Part shown: piece by piece, positions 38,810 to 49,995 of the stretch | Numbering within the stretch: the first letter of the stretch is position 1 | Layout of the letters: each line of letters starts with the position of its first letter | Origin: Monarcha castaneiventris obscurior | Taxonomy: Eukaryota > Chordata > Aves > Passeriformes > Monarchidae | DNA: 64,000 nt | Assembly (NCBI GenBank): GCA_026261815.1 | Contig: JAMPIT010000174.1 | Location: forward strand, 2,046,001-2,110,000 | Direction of reading: 5' to 3' | The notes under the pieces: generated by a model | What the model was told of the DNA's origin: nothing | Databases searched by the model: none | Seen by the model: only the letters and a program-made list of their open reading frames with translations | Position numbers and translations under genes: made by a program

Positions 38810-38810
38810 T
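38763..38810. repeat. (ATT)16 microsatellite
   Basis: Sixteen uninterrupted ATT/TTA units. On the plus strand a frame through it gives polyleucine, and on the minus strand polyasparagine; both are artefacts of the repeat. A perfect array of this length is likely to vary in length between individuals. Confidence 0.98.
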
Positions 38811-39730
38811 GGATTACGTCTTTTACAGTCTCTTATGAGTTTCTGCATCAGTCCTGGACAGGCTAAAGCATGTGAGTCATCATACACACTCAATTTTCAA
38901 ACTAATTTTTTGAATTGTTTGTATAGTTTCTGTTCCTCATTGACTACATTTTGTTCATACTTTTGCAAAGCAGCAGCTGCCCAGTGTTGCAAGGCCTAAT
39001 TTCGAAGCAGAGGTGCGCAGGCTGAGCACTGGGATGCTGGTGTGGCTTCTTGGTGCTCCAGCCAGAATTCTAACTATTTACTGACAGCTGAGGTGACTAG
39101 GAGTCCGCCCCACATAAAAGGGGTCTTCTCATATTTCTTAGAGAAGATAATTTACTGTGTATGTGCACATCTTTAATGATTCTCCTCTGAAATAAAAGAG
39201 AACTTATGTTGGGTCAGACAGTGTGCAGACTGCACAAATGTATTATTTATGAGTAGTGCTCGGAATGGCATTCAGGAAACACACAGGGGAACATGTTCCA
39301 GACCCTTAGGAGCTTACATGTCTAATAGGAGACCTGACAAAACCAGTGGGAGCTGCAAACAATAGATGGAGAAATGGAAAAACAGACAAATGTAGCTTTC
39401 AAGATCAAAGGTAAATTAGATAGTTTATCATATGGGTTCTTCCAAAATGTTTCTGCACTCTGCTAAGTAATCCATTCCAAGCCAGCGGCATTTCTTGCTA
39501 TTGCCAAAACCCTTGGAACTACTTTCACAAACATCTCAGGTTTTCAGCCTCTTACATGCACTAAGAGACTCCTCCCATGTATGCCTTTCCCCACTCCCCA
39601 CCCCACTCTGGACTTCACATCCCATGAAGACAAACTCTCTGTGCCTCTCCAGTTGTACAAAGGGCTGTTATCCCATTAGTTACAAAAAGAACACCACTGT
39701 GAAGAAAGGTCATACCTGATCTTAGCGAAT
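38811..39730. other. Unique noncoding DNA
   Basis: Unique sequence with a small patch of higher GC and several CpGs at 38990-39110 (TTTCGAAGCAGAGGTGCGCA). A segment at 39280-39400 ('ggagcttacatgtctaatag') vaguely resembles old L2/MIR-type interspersed repeats but is too diverged to call. Confidence 0.5.
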
Positions 39731-39858
39731 TTGGATGTTCAAGGCCACATTAGATGGGACTTTGAGCCACCTGGTCTAGCTGAAGGTATGAATACCCATG
39801 GCAGGGGAGTTGGACTAGATGATCTTTAAAGTATCTTTCCAGCCATTCTACTATTAAA
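39731..39858 (+). mobile_element. CR1 LINE 3' end fragment
   Basis: Short copy of the CR1 3' UTR: TTGGATGTTCAAGGCCACAT, ACCTGGTCTAGCTGAAGGT, CCCATGGCAGGGGAGTTGGA, ACTAGATGATCTTTAAAGTA and a degenerate ATTCTA terminal unit. It has the severe 5' truncation that is usual for CR1 copies. The 3' end type differs from that of the 20415-21950 copy, so it belongs to another subfamily. Confidence 0.92.
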
Positions 39859-42800
39859 TATATGTAAAAAGAGTACATCACTTTTATTGCAGAGTAATGA
39901 GGCTATGGCACTTAATTGCCATGATGAAGGTTCAGGAAGGCTGAACCTTCACAGCTGTAATTTTCTATTAGAATTAATAATACTTGTAATCATAACTTAA
40001 ACTGAGCCTGACCATTTCAATGGTAAAATTGTATAGACTATTGGTAAACCTTAAAATGTGTAGACGTGGTTTAGATCCAGTACAATACAGAATAATGTTT
40101 TCATAATAAATAGTTAATATTTTATGGAAAATGATAAAACTATGTCTAATATTAACCCTACTGATGTGTCTTCAAATATTAGTGACCACTGAGAAGGCTT
40201 ACAATATCATCAAAGCCACATTAAGAACTTTGCAGTAAAAATGCAGTGCTCCTAAACTCCACAAAGCATCTGAAAATCAAGGACACTTCCCCTAGCAGTT
40301 TATCCACAGCTTCAAGAACAGGCTTCAAGATACTGTAGAACTCAGCTACTAATTTCTATTAAAGGTAATTAAATAACAACAACATCCAAAAACTGTTCTT
40401 CATTTACCTTCACTTTTGGTGCAACACAACTTATATTTTTTGAATTTAGGCCTCAATAGGCCTTCTATAGACATGCCTCAGACGAAATTGCATTAAGTGC
40501 CACTGTCTCTGCTATGTTTCCTGGGAAATACTGCAGTGGAGAAAATGGCTATTGGTTTTATGCTGACAAATTATTGATCACACCTGTCTTAGAAATCACT
40601 TGACGCTATGAATTTTTGCTGAGACCATTAAAGGAACAGCCTCAAGCCCACTGTGCCCTGTATATACTGACAACACTCTCACATTCCAATTTATGTCCAT
40701 GCCAGTAATGACTGCAAGGGGAAAACAAAATCTTAAAAAGACAATTTTGAAGCAGGTGGTTTAAACAAAGGAAATTAGAAAATAATTTAAAAATGCCTAA
40801 AAATATGCAAATTTGTAGCCAGCAATTCAAAATGGGAGAATGAGATGAGTGCCCAGGATGTGCAGAGTGTTTTTAAACAGATAGCTTAGGACTAAAGACA
40901 AGATAAAAAGAAACCAGTAGTACTAGTGTATCCTTTTCTATTTCATCAGAAAAGCTTTAATTTTCAAAATCTTTTTCTTGGATATGGGTATGAAAAGAAA
41001 TAGTTGGATATGGATATCCACAGTTAGAAATGGGATAGAAATAGTTTGGATATGGATATAAGTAGTTTGCAGCTGTCTCAGCACTAAAGAATTGGACAGG
41101 TAGTCTCTTAATCCCCCTCTCCTAAGACTCAGGTCAGAAAAAGCACTGAACCAAGTCTAATTTATGATCTTGTGTTCCTGCAAACCCTAGACTGCCAAAC
41201 AGCACAGAAAGAAAGTCATTGGCTGCCCCATAGGTTATGCTTCACCTGAGGTTCTCAAGGTAAGGACAGTGATAGTCTGACTACAGTCTATGCAGGTTTA
41301 TGAGGGGGGACTTCCTTCACATTCTCCTCCATCTTCGCATTCAAACAGCAGCTCTTAAAATTTAGCTTATAATTCATGCTATAGAACAATACCATGTGTC
41401 AAACTGTCGTGTTGTAGAAATTATGAGCTTGGGCCTTCCTTTTATGAAGCCACATTTTCAGTTGTTTTTAACCTTACCCAATTTTCACTGTTTATGCTGA
41501 ACGTTTCAATGATGGGAAATTTTACCAAAACTATTCCAGTTATTTCTTACAACATCATTCAAGAAAGAAAGTGTTGCCAATTTCTCCTAGGCAGTAAAGC
41601 AATATCTGTTTAGTTCAGGAGAGGCAGTTGCAGAATTCAGGTAAAAGGAAGACAATGTAAGATAAATTTTTTGTTGCAACCCTACTGATTGCTTGCTAAA
41701 GACCTATCAATGCTTCTTTATTTCCAGAGAGAGAAGCAATGACGTCACATGTGGGAGACAGCCACTTTGTACTTTTGACATCTGTTCAAGAATATACTCA
41801 AAAGTACTCAACTTTGCATCTCTTGAAAGTCTCACTTCATACAAACATCCTTCTACTAACTCTCAGAACTGTCTGCGTGAACATGAAGGACTAAAATGAA
41901 TGGGGAGAAGACTGTCAGCAACCAACCTATAGGAAACTATTGGTGTTTCTGAAATTTCATTTCTTCTCTCCCTTTGGTGTTTTGCCCTCCTGATCTAGAG
42001 AATCACCATGAAAAGTGTTAGACTCAAATTAAGAAAGACCAGATATGATCAAAAGAAAGGGAAGGATATTCAGCTACAGGGAGGGTGTTGGACACTGATG
42101 GAGAAAGGGTGAGGCAGTTAAATCAATTGTACAGAAAGCAGAGTGATAGAAACAGACCAAGAAAAATATGTGGAAGGTCAGAAGAAGATATCAGAAGGGA
42201 AATGGGATCATGCACAGAAGATGAAGTCAGAGCCAAAACAAAAAGAAAAGGTCAGGAGCAGAGGGGTCTGGAAACCCCAGGGAGCAAGGGTTCTATAGCA
42301 TCTATAGGGATTTGATATCCTCCTTCAGCAAGTCACCCAGCTAACAGAGCAGAGAGGGGTTACAGAGCAAAGACCTGGAAATATGCTGGAAAATAATTTT
42401 TGGAACTGGACAGCAACAGAATTAAGTTCACCAAGTTATTACTTGGTTATATGAACATATTTGTTATGACTCAAACTTCAAAAACCATCTTGTATTTTCT
42501 GCAAGATTTTTGCCTAATTTAGTCTTCTGGGGTTTTCCATTTCTTTACCATGGTATGTTAATTTCATTTTTTGGGAAAGCAAATAGTATAACTTATTCCT
42601 TTTTTCTTTCTGCCATGTCCGCTGCCTCCCTTGAACAGTTCCTTGTACTAACTGCTTATAATGAGATTTCAGATGGTTCGAATTGGCTAAGACTCTTTAA
42701 CATGAATTTGTTCAAAGTTTTATGTAAACCTACCCTGTTTATAAAGTTTCTTAGTGACTTGCACACAATTGTTGAAATTTGGTGAATACTGGAAGTTATT

Positions 42801-45800
42801 TTATGGTGAAATCTTACTCTCTCATGATATTATTGAATTAACAATAGGCTTCAAAAGAAATAACATGATATCACATGTACAAGATGACAAGCCTTGAGTA
42901 GAAATAGTTGTGTAGGAGGTTCCCTTTTAAATGTGAATGTACTAGTCTCACCCCACCAAAACTACAGAGTACTGGATAATTTTTTATGTTATGCAACATT
43001 CTTTTGGACTATAGACATTTAAGGATCAGTTTTCATATATATCTCTTAAGCAAATACACGTAAAATCATCCTGCAAAGAGAAACTCTGTAAAAATTATTT
43101 AAAATCCATATGCTAGGTAAGGAAATTTACCTGGAGACATTCTTCTACCTTTTACAAAAAATAGGCTATAGAAAGGTGGTGTTAAGGTGCACATATCCTT
43201 CACATACTGGAAACTTTAGGAGGGTCCAAAGCTATTTATAATTTCTAACTTTGCAGCCCTATTTTAATGCTGCTTCCTTTAACTTTTGTTCTGACTCCCA
43301 GGACTTTCTGAAAGGAAATATACTACCTATGTGAAAGAGATTTTAGATAAGGCTGCAACTATCTTCATTCTTTGCATTTTTTGGTCTTCATTTCCTGCTA
43401 ATGTGATTTGAATAAGCCTATTACATTGAAATTTGGTCCATGGTCATGCAAATGAGTTCATGAGTGTGGATCTCGCTCTTCTGTGGATTTAAGTGGGAAG
43501 TAAAATTGGTCTACATTTGGTTGTACAAGGGGTCTGCACAGGATACTGGGGTCGTGCTATGTGCTCTTTCCTGAGGTTCCATTTGCACTACAGTGAAGGA
43601 AGATTTCAGGAAGATAGGACATTCAAAGAAAACAAAGAAATATTTTTAAAAGTACTGAAGTGCTGAAAGTAGAGGTTGAATTTTATTGTCTAGGTGCAGG
43701 CTGCAAACATGAAGTTTAAGCATGCATTTAATACATGAGACTATCTATAAAAAATGCCTGGGAAATTATCACTGACAGCTTGATGAAAATATTCCCAAAT
43801 ACCCATTGTGTACAGTATAAAACTGATGAAAAGCACTGCTGTAAGGAGTATTTTATTTAACTGTAAGATCTCTTTATCAATAACGTGCACAATTAAGCTT
43901 GATGCACAATAACCAAGAACTCCAGAAAAAAATTATTTATTTTTCAAAGTCATGGAACTTTCTGATACCCTTTAAATGCTAGTGACCTTGACTTAATAAT
44001 TTTTTGGCAACCACTTCTTTACATACTGGCACTGACAGCAGTTTAACTTTCTGTGTGCTGTTACACTTTCTTCACAGCTCTGTAGTGATTCCAGATGAAA
44101 TCAAACAATTGAGATTTCTTCAGTAAATTATATTCCAGGCGAACAACAATCCCTATTCTCACTGAAGGAGACATTCCTGAGACAACACCACTGTAGTGCT
44201 CTATGTGCAAATGCTGAATTCCACAATTAGATTGTAAACAAGAGAGATGTAGGCTGAATGGAGAGACTTGCCAAATTTGCTGAGGTAAGGGTTGCTAGAA
44301 ACAAACAGGAGTAAATATAAATGCCCTGGTATGTGAACACCTACAACAACAATTATCCACTCCCTCCCAAGTTTAGCAGGTTGAGTTCCCACATTATAGT
44401 GCTCTTAGTTTTGGGAGACAGCCAGGTATCAAATTCTGTTCTAGAGAGGAAAGAAAAAGACTAAACCACTTAGTGTCTGAAATACTGCATTAAAATGGTA
44501 CTGTGTCATTTTATATAAAGATACAGAGCCAAATGCTACTTGATCTCATCTTCCTTTTCTTTCAAACATAAAGCATACAACTGCAACTACCTACACAGAC
44601 ATGCAGGGTGTTGGAATGAACAGTTTTGAGAGTAAAATCGTGGCCACATTGGAAGATATGAATTTTATTTAAAAAAAAAGTTTTGAGGAGAGTACAGATA
44701 ATCATTATCCTAGAAAACGTTAGAAATAATATATATACATCAGGAAAATAGATTTTTTTTCAAGTGCAGTTATTTAATATTCAGTTATTTTCAACATATC
44801 TAAATGGCTGTATTAATGCACCCAAAAATAAGATTACTATAACATGACCTTTATGGTGTCATGACAAAACCAGTTCCTCTTCCATACCCTGTGAAATTAA
44901 GAAATTAGAGGGGAAAAATCAATAAACTCTTGCAACACTCAATTTTAATCCCTTAGAAATATGAACATCACTTTCCTTTATTTCTAAATGAAAACAGATT
45001 CTAAGCCTCCAACCTTGACGAAAATTATTTTCAAATTTCCTTTTGGCAGTTATGAAGTACCCTAGAAAATGTGTGATTACAAAACAAGCCTGTTTTACAT
45101 AGAAGGCTTTCTGACACCATAGTGACAGCAGTAACACAAACCTCAAAGTAAGTGGATCGTTGTTTATTTTCTCCCTCAGTTTCCTATTTGTGTTCCTTGT
45201 GGAAAATTTATGTCATTAAAAGCAGAGCAAGGAATAGGAGGCATAAGAACACTAGTGGGAATTTTTATTGCATATCCTTTTCAATAAACATTAAAATTAT
45301 TTTTACCTAAATAATTTTTTGCCTAAATAGCTCTTATTTTTTTCCCTATCCGGTGTCTCTTTTTTTCCCTGAATGCCTAATTTTCAATCTCTTGCACACA
45401 TGTTTTGTGATAGCAACAAATCGAGTGTTCAAGAGATCCAAACCCAGTGCCTGAGCTGTTATATACAAAGCCTGAAGCTCCTGGTGTGAGCTCACAGCAT
45501 TTACACACAAATGCACGTCAGGAGTCCATCCAGCAAAATATCTGTCTATCCAAATAACTGTGACAAGCAACACTAGCCTTTGAATCAGGATTCTGCTTTC
45601 TGTTAAGTATATTTTTATGTGGTAGGAAAATGATCTCAAGATCTTAGGGAAAAAAAAAATAGACGCTACTGTACTCAGACCTCACAAGGAGATCAAGGCC
45701 AAAGAAGACGACATCTGATCTTGCACATACTTTTCCCAAACTTGCCCTGGCCTTCTGCTGCAGGAAGTACTCATATTCAAATCAGCAGGACTTCACACAT

Positions 45801-46286
45801 GCTTAAAGACAGGCATGTGCACAATGGCTTTCTGAGCTTGAGGCCATCCTTCAAATTTTTATTAAATAAGAGAAGCTTGTAATCTGATGTTAAACAGTGG
45901 GCCAGACCTCAAGGACTACTCAGCTTTTACTCAGTGACTCTGACTGACAACCTCAGGGTTTGGCAAGCCGGGATTTTTCAAAAAACTTCCTGTACAGCAT
46001 GTCAAAGTTGGTATGTCCTCTAGTTCCACTACAACGATGGCCCTGAAGGCAAGAGCAGTAAATCAGTTGCAGATTAGAGCCAGGTTCACTTATTTGGCAT
46101 ACAAAAGCTGTTCCTTATATAAACAGCTGGGAAAAATGCATACAGTATGACAGAACTAAATAAAGTTCTTCCTCAGTGACAATAACCGCAACATAAATTT
46201 ATCAGTAATTCAGGGTCCACAATACCCTCACTGTATTACAGTTCAACTTTAAGGACACATAACCCACAAAATTACTAAACAGCATA
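39859..46286. other. Unique noncoding DNA, no gene recognised
   Basis: About 6.4 kb with no recognised transposon or gene. A purine-rich frame of 76 codons at 42085-42315 (+) and a 91-codon frame at 42510-42785 (+) have no recognisable domains. A donor-like CTCAAG|GTAAGGAC at 41259 has only a very short candidate exon before it. A short imperfect tandem repeat is listed at 40998-41063. Confidence 0.6.
40998..41063. repeat. Imperfect 40-bp-spaced direct repeat
   Basis: AAATAGTTGGATATGGATAT (40998-41017) recurs as AAATAGTTTGGATATGGATAT-like sequence from 41039, with a related GATATGGGTATGAAAAG just upstream (40981). This looks like a decayed local tandem duplication. Confidence 0.7.
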
Positions 46287-46441
46287 TCCTTTTTTTTCTT
46301 TTGTCTTTTTTCCTTTTCTTTTTACTTTTTTCTTTTCTTCTTTCTTCTTTTTTCTTTTTCTTTTCTTCTTTTTTCTTTTTTCTTTTTTTCTTTTTTTTTT
46401 CTTTTTTCTTTCTTTTTCTTTCTTTTCTTTCTTTCTCTCTT
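46287..46441. repeat. Long polypyrimidine (T/C) tract
   Basis: About 155 bases almost wholly T and C on the plus strand, with purines only at 46303 and 46324. The last 117 bases (46325-46441) are uninterrupted pyrimidine. Short TTTC/TTTTC units suggest growth by slippage. Homopurine-homopyrimidine tracts of this size can form triplex (H-DNA) and often stall polymerases and sequencing. The lysine/arginine-rich minus-strand frame through it (46249-46515) is an artefact. Confidence 0.97.
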
Positions 46442-49154
46442 GTATTTTTTAAATGGTGATAAGAAAAACTTTTTCCAATGAGCAACTTATCAGTCATGTT
46501 TGTGACTGAAGACATGCTTAATTAAAGTCAATGTCAAGAATAACTAATGTTCTTTAGCACTTTGGAGACCTGAAAATATAATTCTATCCAGATGTGAAAT
46601 ATACAATTATTTGTGTGTGTATGTATTTGGTGAGATAGCTTGTGCTTCCGCCCACCTTTCTCCCTCTTCTGCTATTAGTTTCAAAATCAATTTAAAGTGC
46701 TTTCTGCATCTGAATAAATTGTACTAAATCTGTCATTTGAATAATGCATAGCTTCCTACTGAAACTAAAAATATTTAAATCATGGTATGAAAAAAACAAA
46801 AGTATTTTAAGTGGGTAGAGGCTGTCCTGCAGATTGCTGGAACACATTTCTTACACTGATATATATTTCCAGCTCTTTGGCCAATACTTTGCATTGCCAT
46901 CACTACACAGACATCTCAGCCTTCCCATGCCCCTACTTCCTAGAGTCTTCCCACAATGGGAACACCTGCTCTGATCAGGCAGGCTCTGTTTTGAATTCGT
47001 TCTCCAGCTCACTTCTATGTGAGCAAGACTGTACTTCACAATACTGCTTAAACTCATGTGCATTCTGTGTGCCTGTCTCCTTCACTGAAAAAAATAAGAA
47101 AGGTACGTAACAACACACCTCACTTGGATGTAGTCATTCCAAAATCTTAAGTGGGCCAGCCTATGGAAAGGAGAAGTAAAAAAAAAAGCTACAAATATTT
47201 CATCTCTTTGGGTTAAATATCCTTCTTAGAGGAAAGCTTTCTCTTGCTCATGTGGAGGAAACTGCAGCTTAGAGAAATACCACAGTTTGTAGTTTCAAAT
47301 CAAGAACTTAAAAAAGAAATCTCAAATTCTTGTGCTAAAAAAACTCCCAACTGAACAAAAAAAAAACAAAAAAACAAAAAAACAAAACACCTCCCTACAT
47401 ATCATACATGACTAGGTCCAACCCCTTGGACACCCCCTTTTCCTCCCCTTTCTTCCTGCTCCACATAGGGATGCAGTGCCTGGGACCTCTCCCCTCTATG
47501 GCTGATCTGTCAGGATTATATAGCAAATGGAGGAGGATATAGGAGCACCACAAACATGTGGCCTCCTCTGAAAATTTGGATAGACCCTATGAGGCTTATT
47601 TCCTTGTGAGTGAATTGCAATCAGACCTCAGTTTCATAATCCAAGTAAAAGCTTACATAACAGCCATGCAGTCTGAGGTAGTGGACTGAGGTCTTACAGT
47701 AAGGGGACGTGTAATGTGTTATCTTATCAAGAGATTAGCACAGAAATTTCTCCCCCTGACCCCCCACTTTATTTGTAATAAGGCCTCAAACTATCCAAAC
47801 CTTTCCATTGTTACAACTTCAAGCAACACAATCACTTCACATTTCTTAACGAATGAACTGTACCCCTCTCCTTCCTTTTCTCTCCCCCTTCTCAGACACA
47901 CAGTGACATCAGGAAATTATGTTTAGTTTAAACAAGTCGGGGAGATACAAACATCCCTGAAAATATATTAATTCCTTCCTGCTCAACAGATTTGAGAATT
48001 TGATTTGACAGGACTATAAGTTACACACTTCAAAGAATTTTTAAAGTAATACCTCCTAAAACAGGAAGGAATAAAAAAATGGTCTTGCACATTCTGCATG
48101 ACTAAGTGATGGATTGTTTTTTCGGTATTCACAATCTGTTTTCATGCCTTGGTGCTAACAGTCGTGAACAAAAATCAACTCCAGTATTGTAGCATTAATG
48201 GGGAACAGTCTGGCCTCCCCCTAACCCTGAAGATAATTATGCTAAAACAATAGTGATGAGCATTCAGCTAACTAGCTGTAACAAGGAAAGACTGCTGCTG
48301 CCATTCATCAAAAAGGCCATTTGGGTAATGAGGAGAGATGGCTACTGACATATTTCAGCAGGGGAGGCCATCCTGCTGGGACTTTCTTTCAAAATGCCAA
48401 ATTCTATCCATTTAAAAAGCAAACATCATGCTCTCTTTGGTTTGTCTGATGATCTGGGGAGCAGAGACATAAGTCATATAGTACTGTCCAAGTTGGAGTA
48501 AAGAGCTGGAAGAGATACTGAAGGAGAAAAAAATGCCGTAGTGTACATATCATTGTAATCTTCAGTCTCCTGGAAGCACTAATCCTAATTATGAGCAACA
48601 TGACTGCTGTCAGTCAGGAAGAGCAAATCCCTTGCTTTCAGTAAGAAGCTACTAATCTGATTATTGATTTACAATTCTGGTGATTAGTTAAAGAATGTGC
48701 ATCTCAAGGAATCTGAATATCCTGACTGGACAGACAGTAAAACAGATGTTTAGGAGTTCTTTGCTTTTAATAAATGAAATAGCGGATAAATACTACAGTT
48801 TCCAAACATATTTAGACTACCAACTATTGTGTGGATAAAACAGAATAAATGTTAACCATTTTGTCTGGTTTTGTAAGTAGTGTCTAATGTGACAGCCACT
48901 TCATCACAGCAGACATCACAGATGATTTTCTAAAATAACACTAAGAAGGAACATAAAATAGCAGTGGACTTTTCAAGTACAAATCAGTACAAATTGTCTT
49001 GTGTTTCCTGTCTGAAGACAATTTCTCCCATTTAAAACTAGTGTTTGCTGTGATGGTGAGGAAATGTATTTTAATTTTTCTGTGAAAAATATGTAAAAAA
49101 AGGGTTTTTTCTTGTGAAAAAGGACGAAAAGGAAATATACGTTCTATTTTTCAG
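46442..49154. other. Unique noncoding DNA with A-rich simple repeat
   Basis: Single-copy DNA. An A-rich run with periodic C (about 47356-47388) is simple sequence with no adjoining retroposon body recognised. A cysteine-containing 99-codon frame at 46811-47110 starts at GTG and is not recognised as a protein. A block at 48190-48400 rich in homeodomain/SOX-like sites is listed separately. Confidence 0.55.
48190..48400. promoter_or_regulatory. Possible conserved noncoding block
   Basis: Unique block containing GATAATTATGC (48231-48241), AACAATAG (SOX-type, about 48246) and ATTCATCAAAAAGGCCATTT (about 48303), with no repeat signature. Proposed from texture and motif density only. Confidence 0.17.
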
Positions 49155-49329
49155 TGACTTGCCTCAACAGAGGTGCTTTCCAGAAAAACTAGTAAGAAGC
49201 ACATTTGAAATTTTTCCGATGCCGTCCATTGTCAGGTGCTGAAGATGGTGGAAATCTCGAACAGCACAGCTTCAGCCCCTCTGCTGCTAGGATGTCAGGG
49301 TCCTCTCTCTCGCTGACTCATCACACAAG
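49155..49329 (+). other. Exon-like segment (unidentified, probably noncoding)
   Basis: A 175-nt segment lies between the acceptor TACGTTCTATTTTTCAG (ending 49154) and the donor CACACAAG|GTAGGATA (GT at 49330). It is more GC-rich than its flanks and holds four CpGs (near 49218, 49227, 49258, 49310) in a window that is CpG-poor. All three frames carry stops; the longest runs 28 codons from the acceptor (DLPQQRCFPEKL...). A noncoding RNA exon or 5' untranslated exon is more likely than a coding one, if it is used at all. Confidence 0.27.
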
Positions 49330-49797
49330 GTAGGATATACTTACTTCCTTAAAAACCTCACTAACAAATACATTTCTACATGGCAAAGAAGATGTTAAGA
49401 TAATAGGTGAAAAAGAAAAACACCTGGAGGAGATGGAAATTCAGTGGAATGTTTCTAAAAGAAAATTTGAGCCCAGTGAGACTAATTTCCACAGGTTTCT
49501 TCTACAGTCTGTAGAAGGTAAGAAGAGCCTCCACTGAAGTAATTCAGAGCAGGACTTTGGCAACTGTTTCTGGAAGGATCTGTCTTTCTCCATAGAATGT
49601 ACGAGACTTATGGAACTTGGCTTCAGCAGGCTGAAATGCATCTCTTGTCATACCCTATACAATGACCCCACTCAAAAATGGCTGTGTTAAGGAAGCATCT
49701 ATTCTATTCCATTTCCAAAGAGCCAATTTCAGAGAAGTATTTTGGGATGCTAGAACTTATAGCTGAAAATTAGAAAACCTTCTGGGGGCAAAATTTT

Positions 49798-49827
49798 TTT
49801 TGACTGTGGTGGACCACAGTGTCAAAA
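49798..49827. repeat. Near-perfect inverted repeat
   Basis: TTTTGACTGTGGT (49798-49810) pairs with ACCACAGTGTCAAAA (49813-49827), leaving two extra bases (GT) in the right arm and a two-base centre. It forms a cruciform or short hairpin. No transposon terminal repeat or known RNA was recognised. Confidence 0.8.
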
Positions 49828-49880
49828 GGGTTTGTATTCCTCATCCAGGATTCAAGTAAGCACAAGTTTTTCCAGTACTG

Positions 49881-49995
49881 ATAGAATCATAGAATATTCT
49901 GAGTTGGAAGGGACCCAGAGGGATCATCAAAATTCAGCTCCTGACCCTGCACAGGACCATCCCAAGAATCACATCTTTTAAGGCATCACACTGTC
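49881..49995 (-). mobile_element. CR1 LINE 3' end fragment
   Basis: On the plus strand it starts ATAGAATCATAGAATATTCT, the reverse complement of the CR1 terminal repeat, followed by GAGTTGGAAGGGACCCAGAG, GGATCATCAAAATTCAGCTC and CTGACCCTGCACAGGACCAT. It retains only about 115 bp of the 3' end. It is the least diverged terminus of the CR1 copies here. The right end is approximate. Confidence 0.93.

Noticed and set aside
38660..38999. Polyasparagine (-) and polyleucine (+) frames
   Set aside because: Both come from the (ATT)16 microsatellite.
39280..39400. Sequence resembling old L2/MIR interspersed repeats
   Set aside because: Only one phrase fits; too diverged to name by eye.
42085..42315. 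Charged 76-codon frame
   Set aside because: The charged composition follows from a purine-rich strand; no domain is visible.
42600..42700. GGTTCGAATTGG, similar to a tRNA B-box
   Set aside because: No A-box at the proper distance and no cloverleaf can be drawn.
46249..46515. Lysine/arginine-rich frame on the minus strand
   Set aside because: Produced by translating the polypurine strand of the T/C tract.
46811..47110. Cysteine-containing 99-codon frame, with an acceptor-like CTGTCCTGCAG and a donor-like GTACGT at its ends
   Set aside because: It begins with GTG, the acceptor has a poor pyrimidine tract, and the cysteine pattern fits no family I know.
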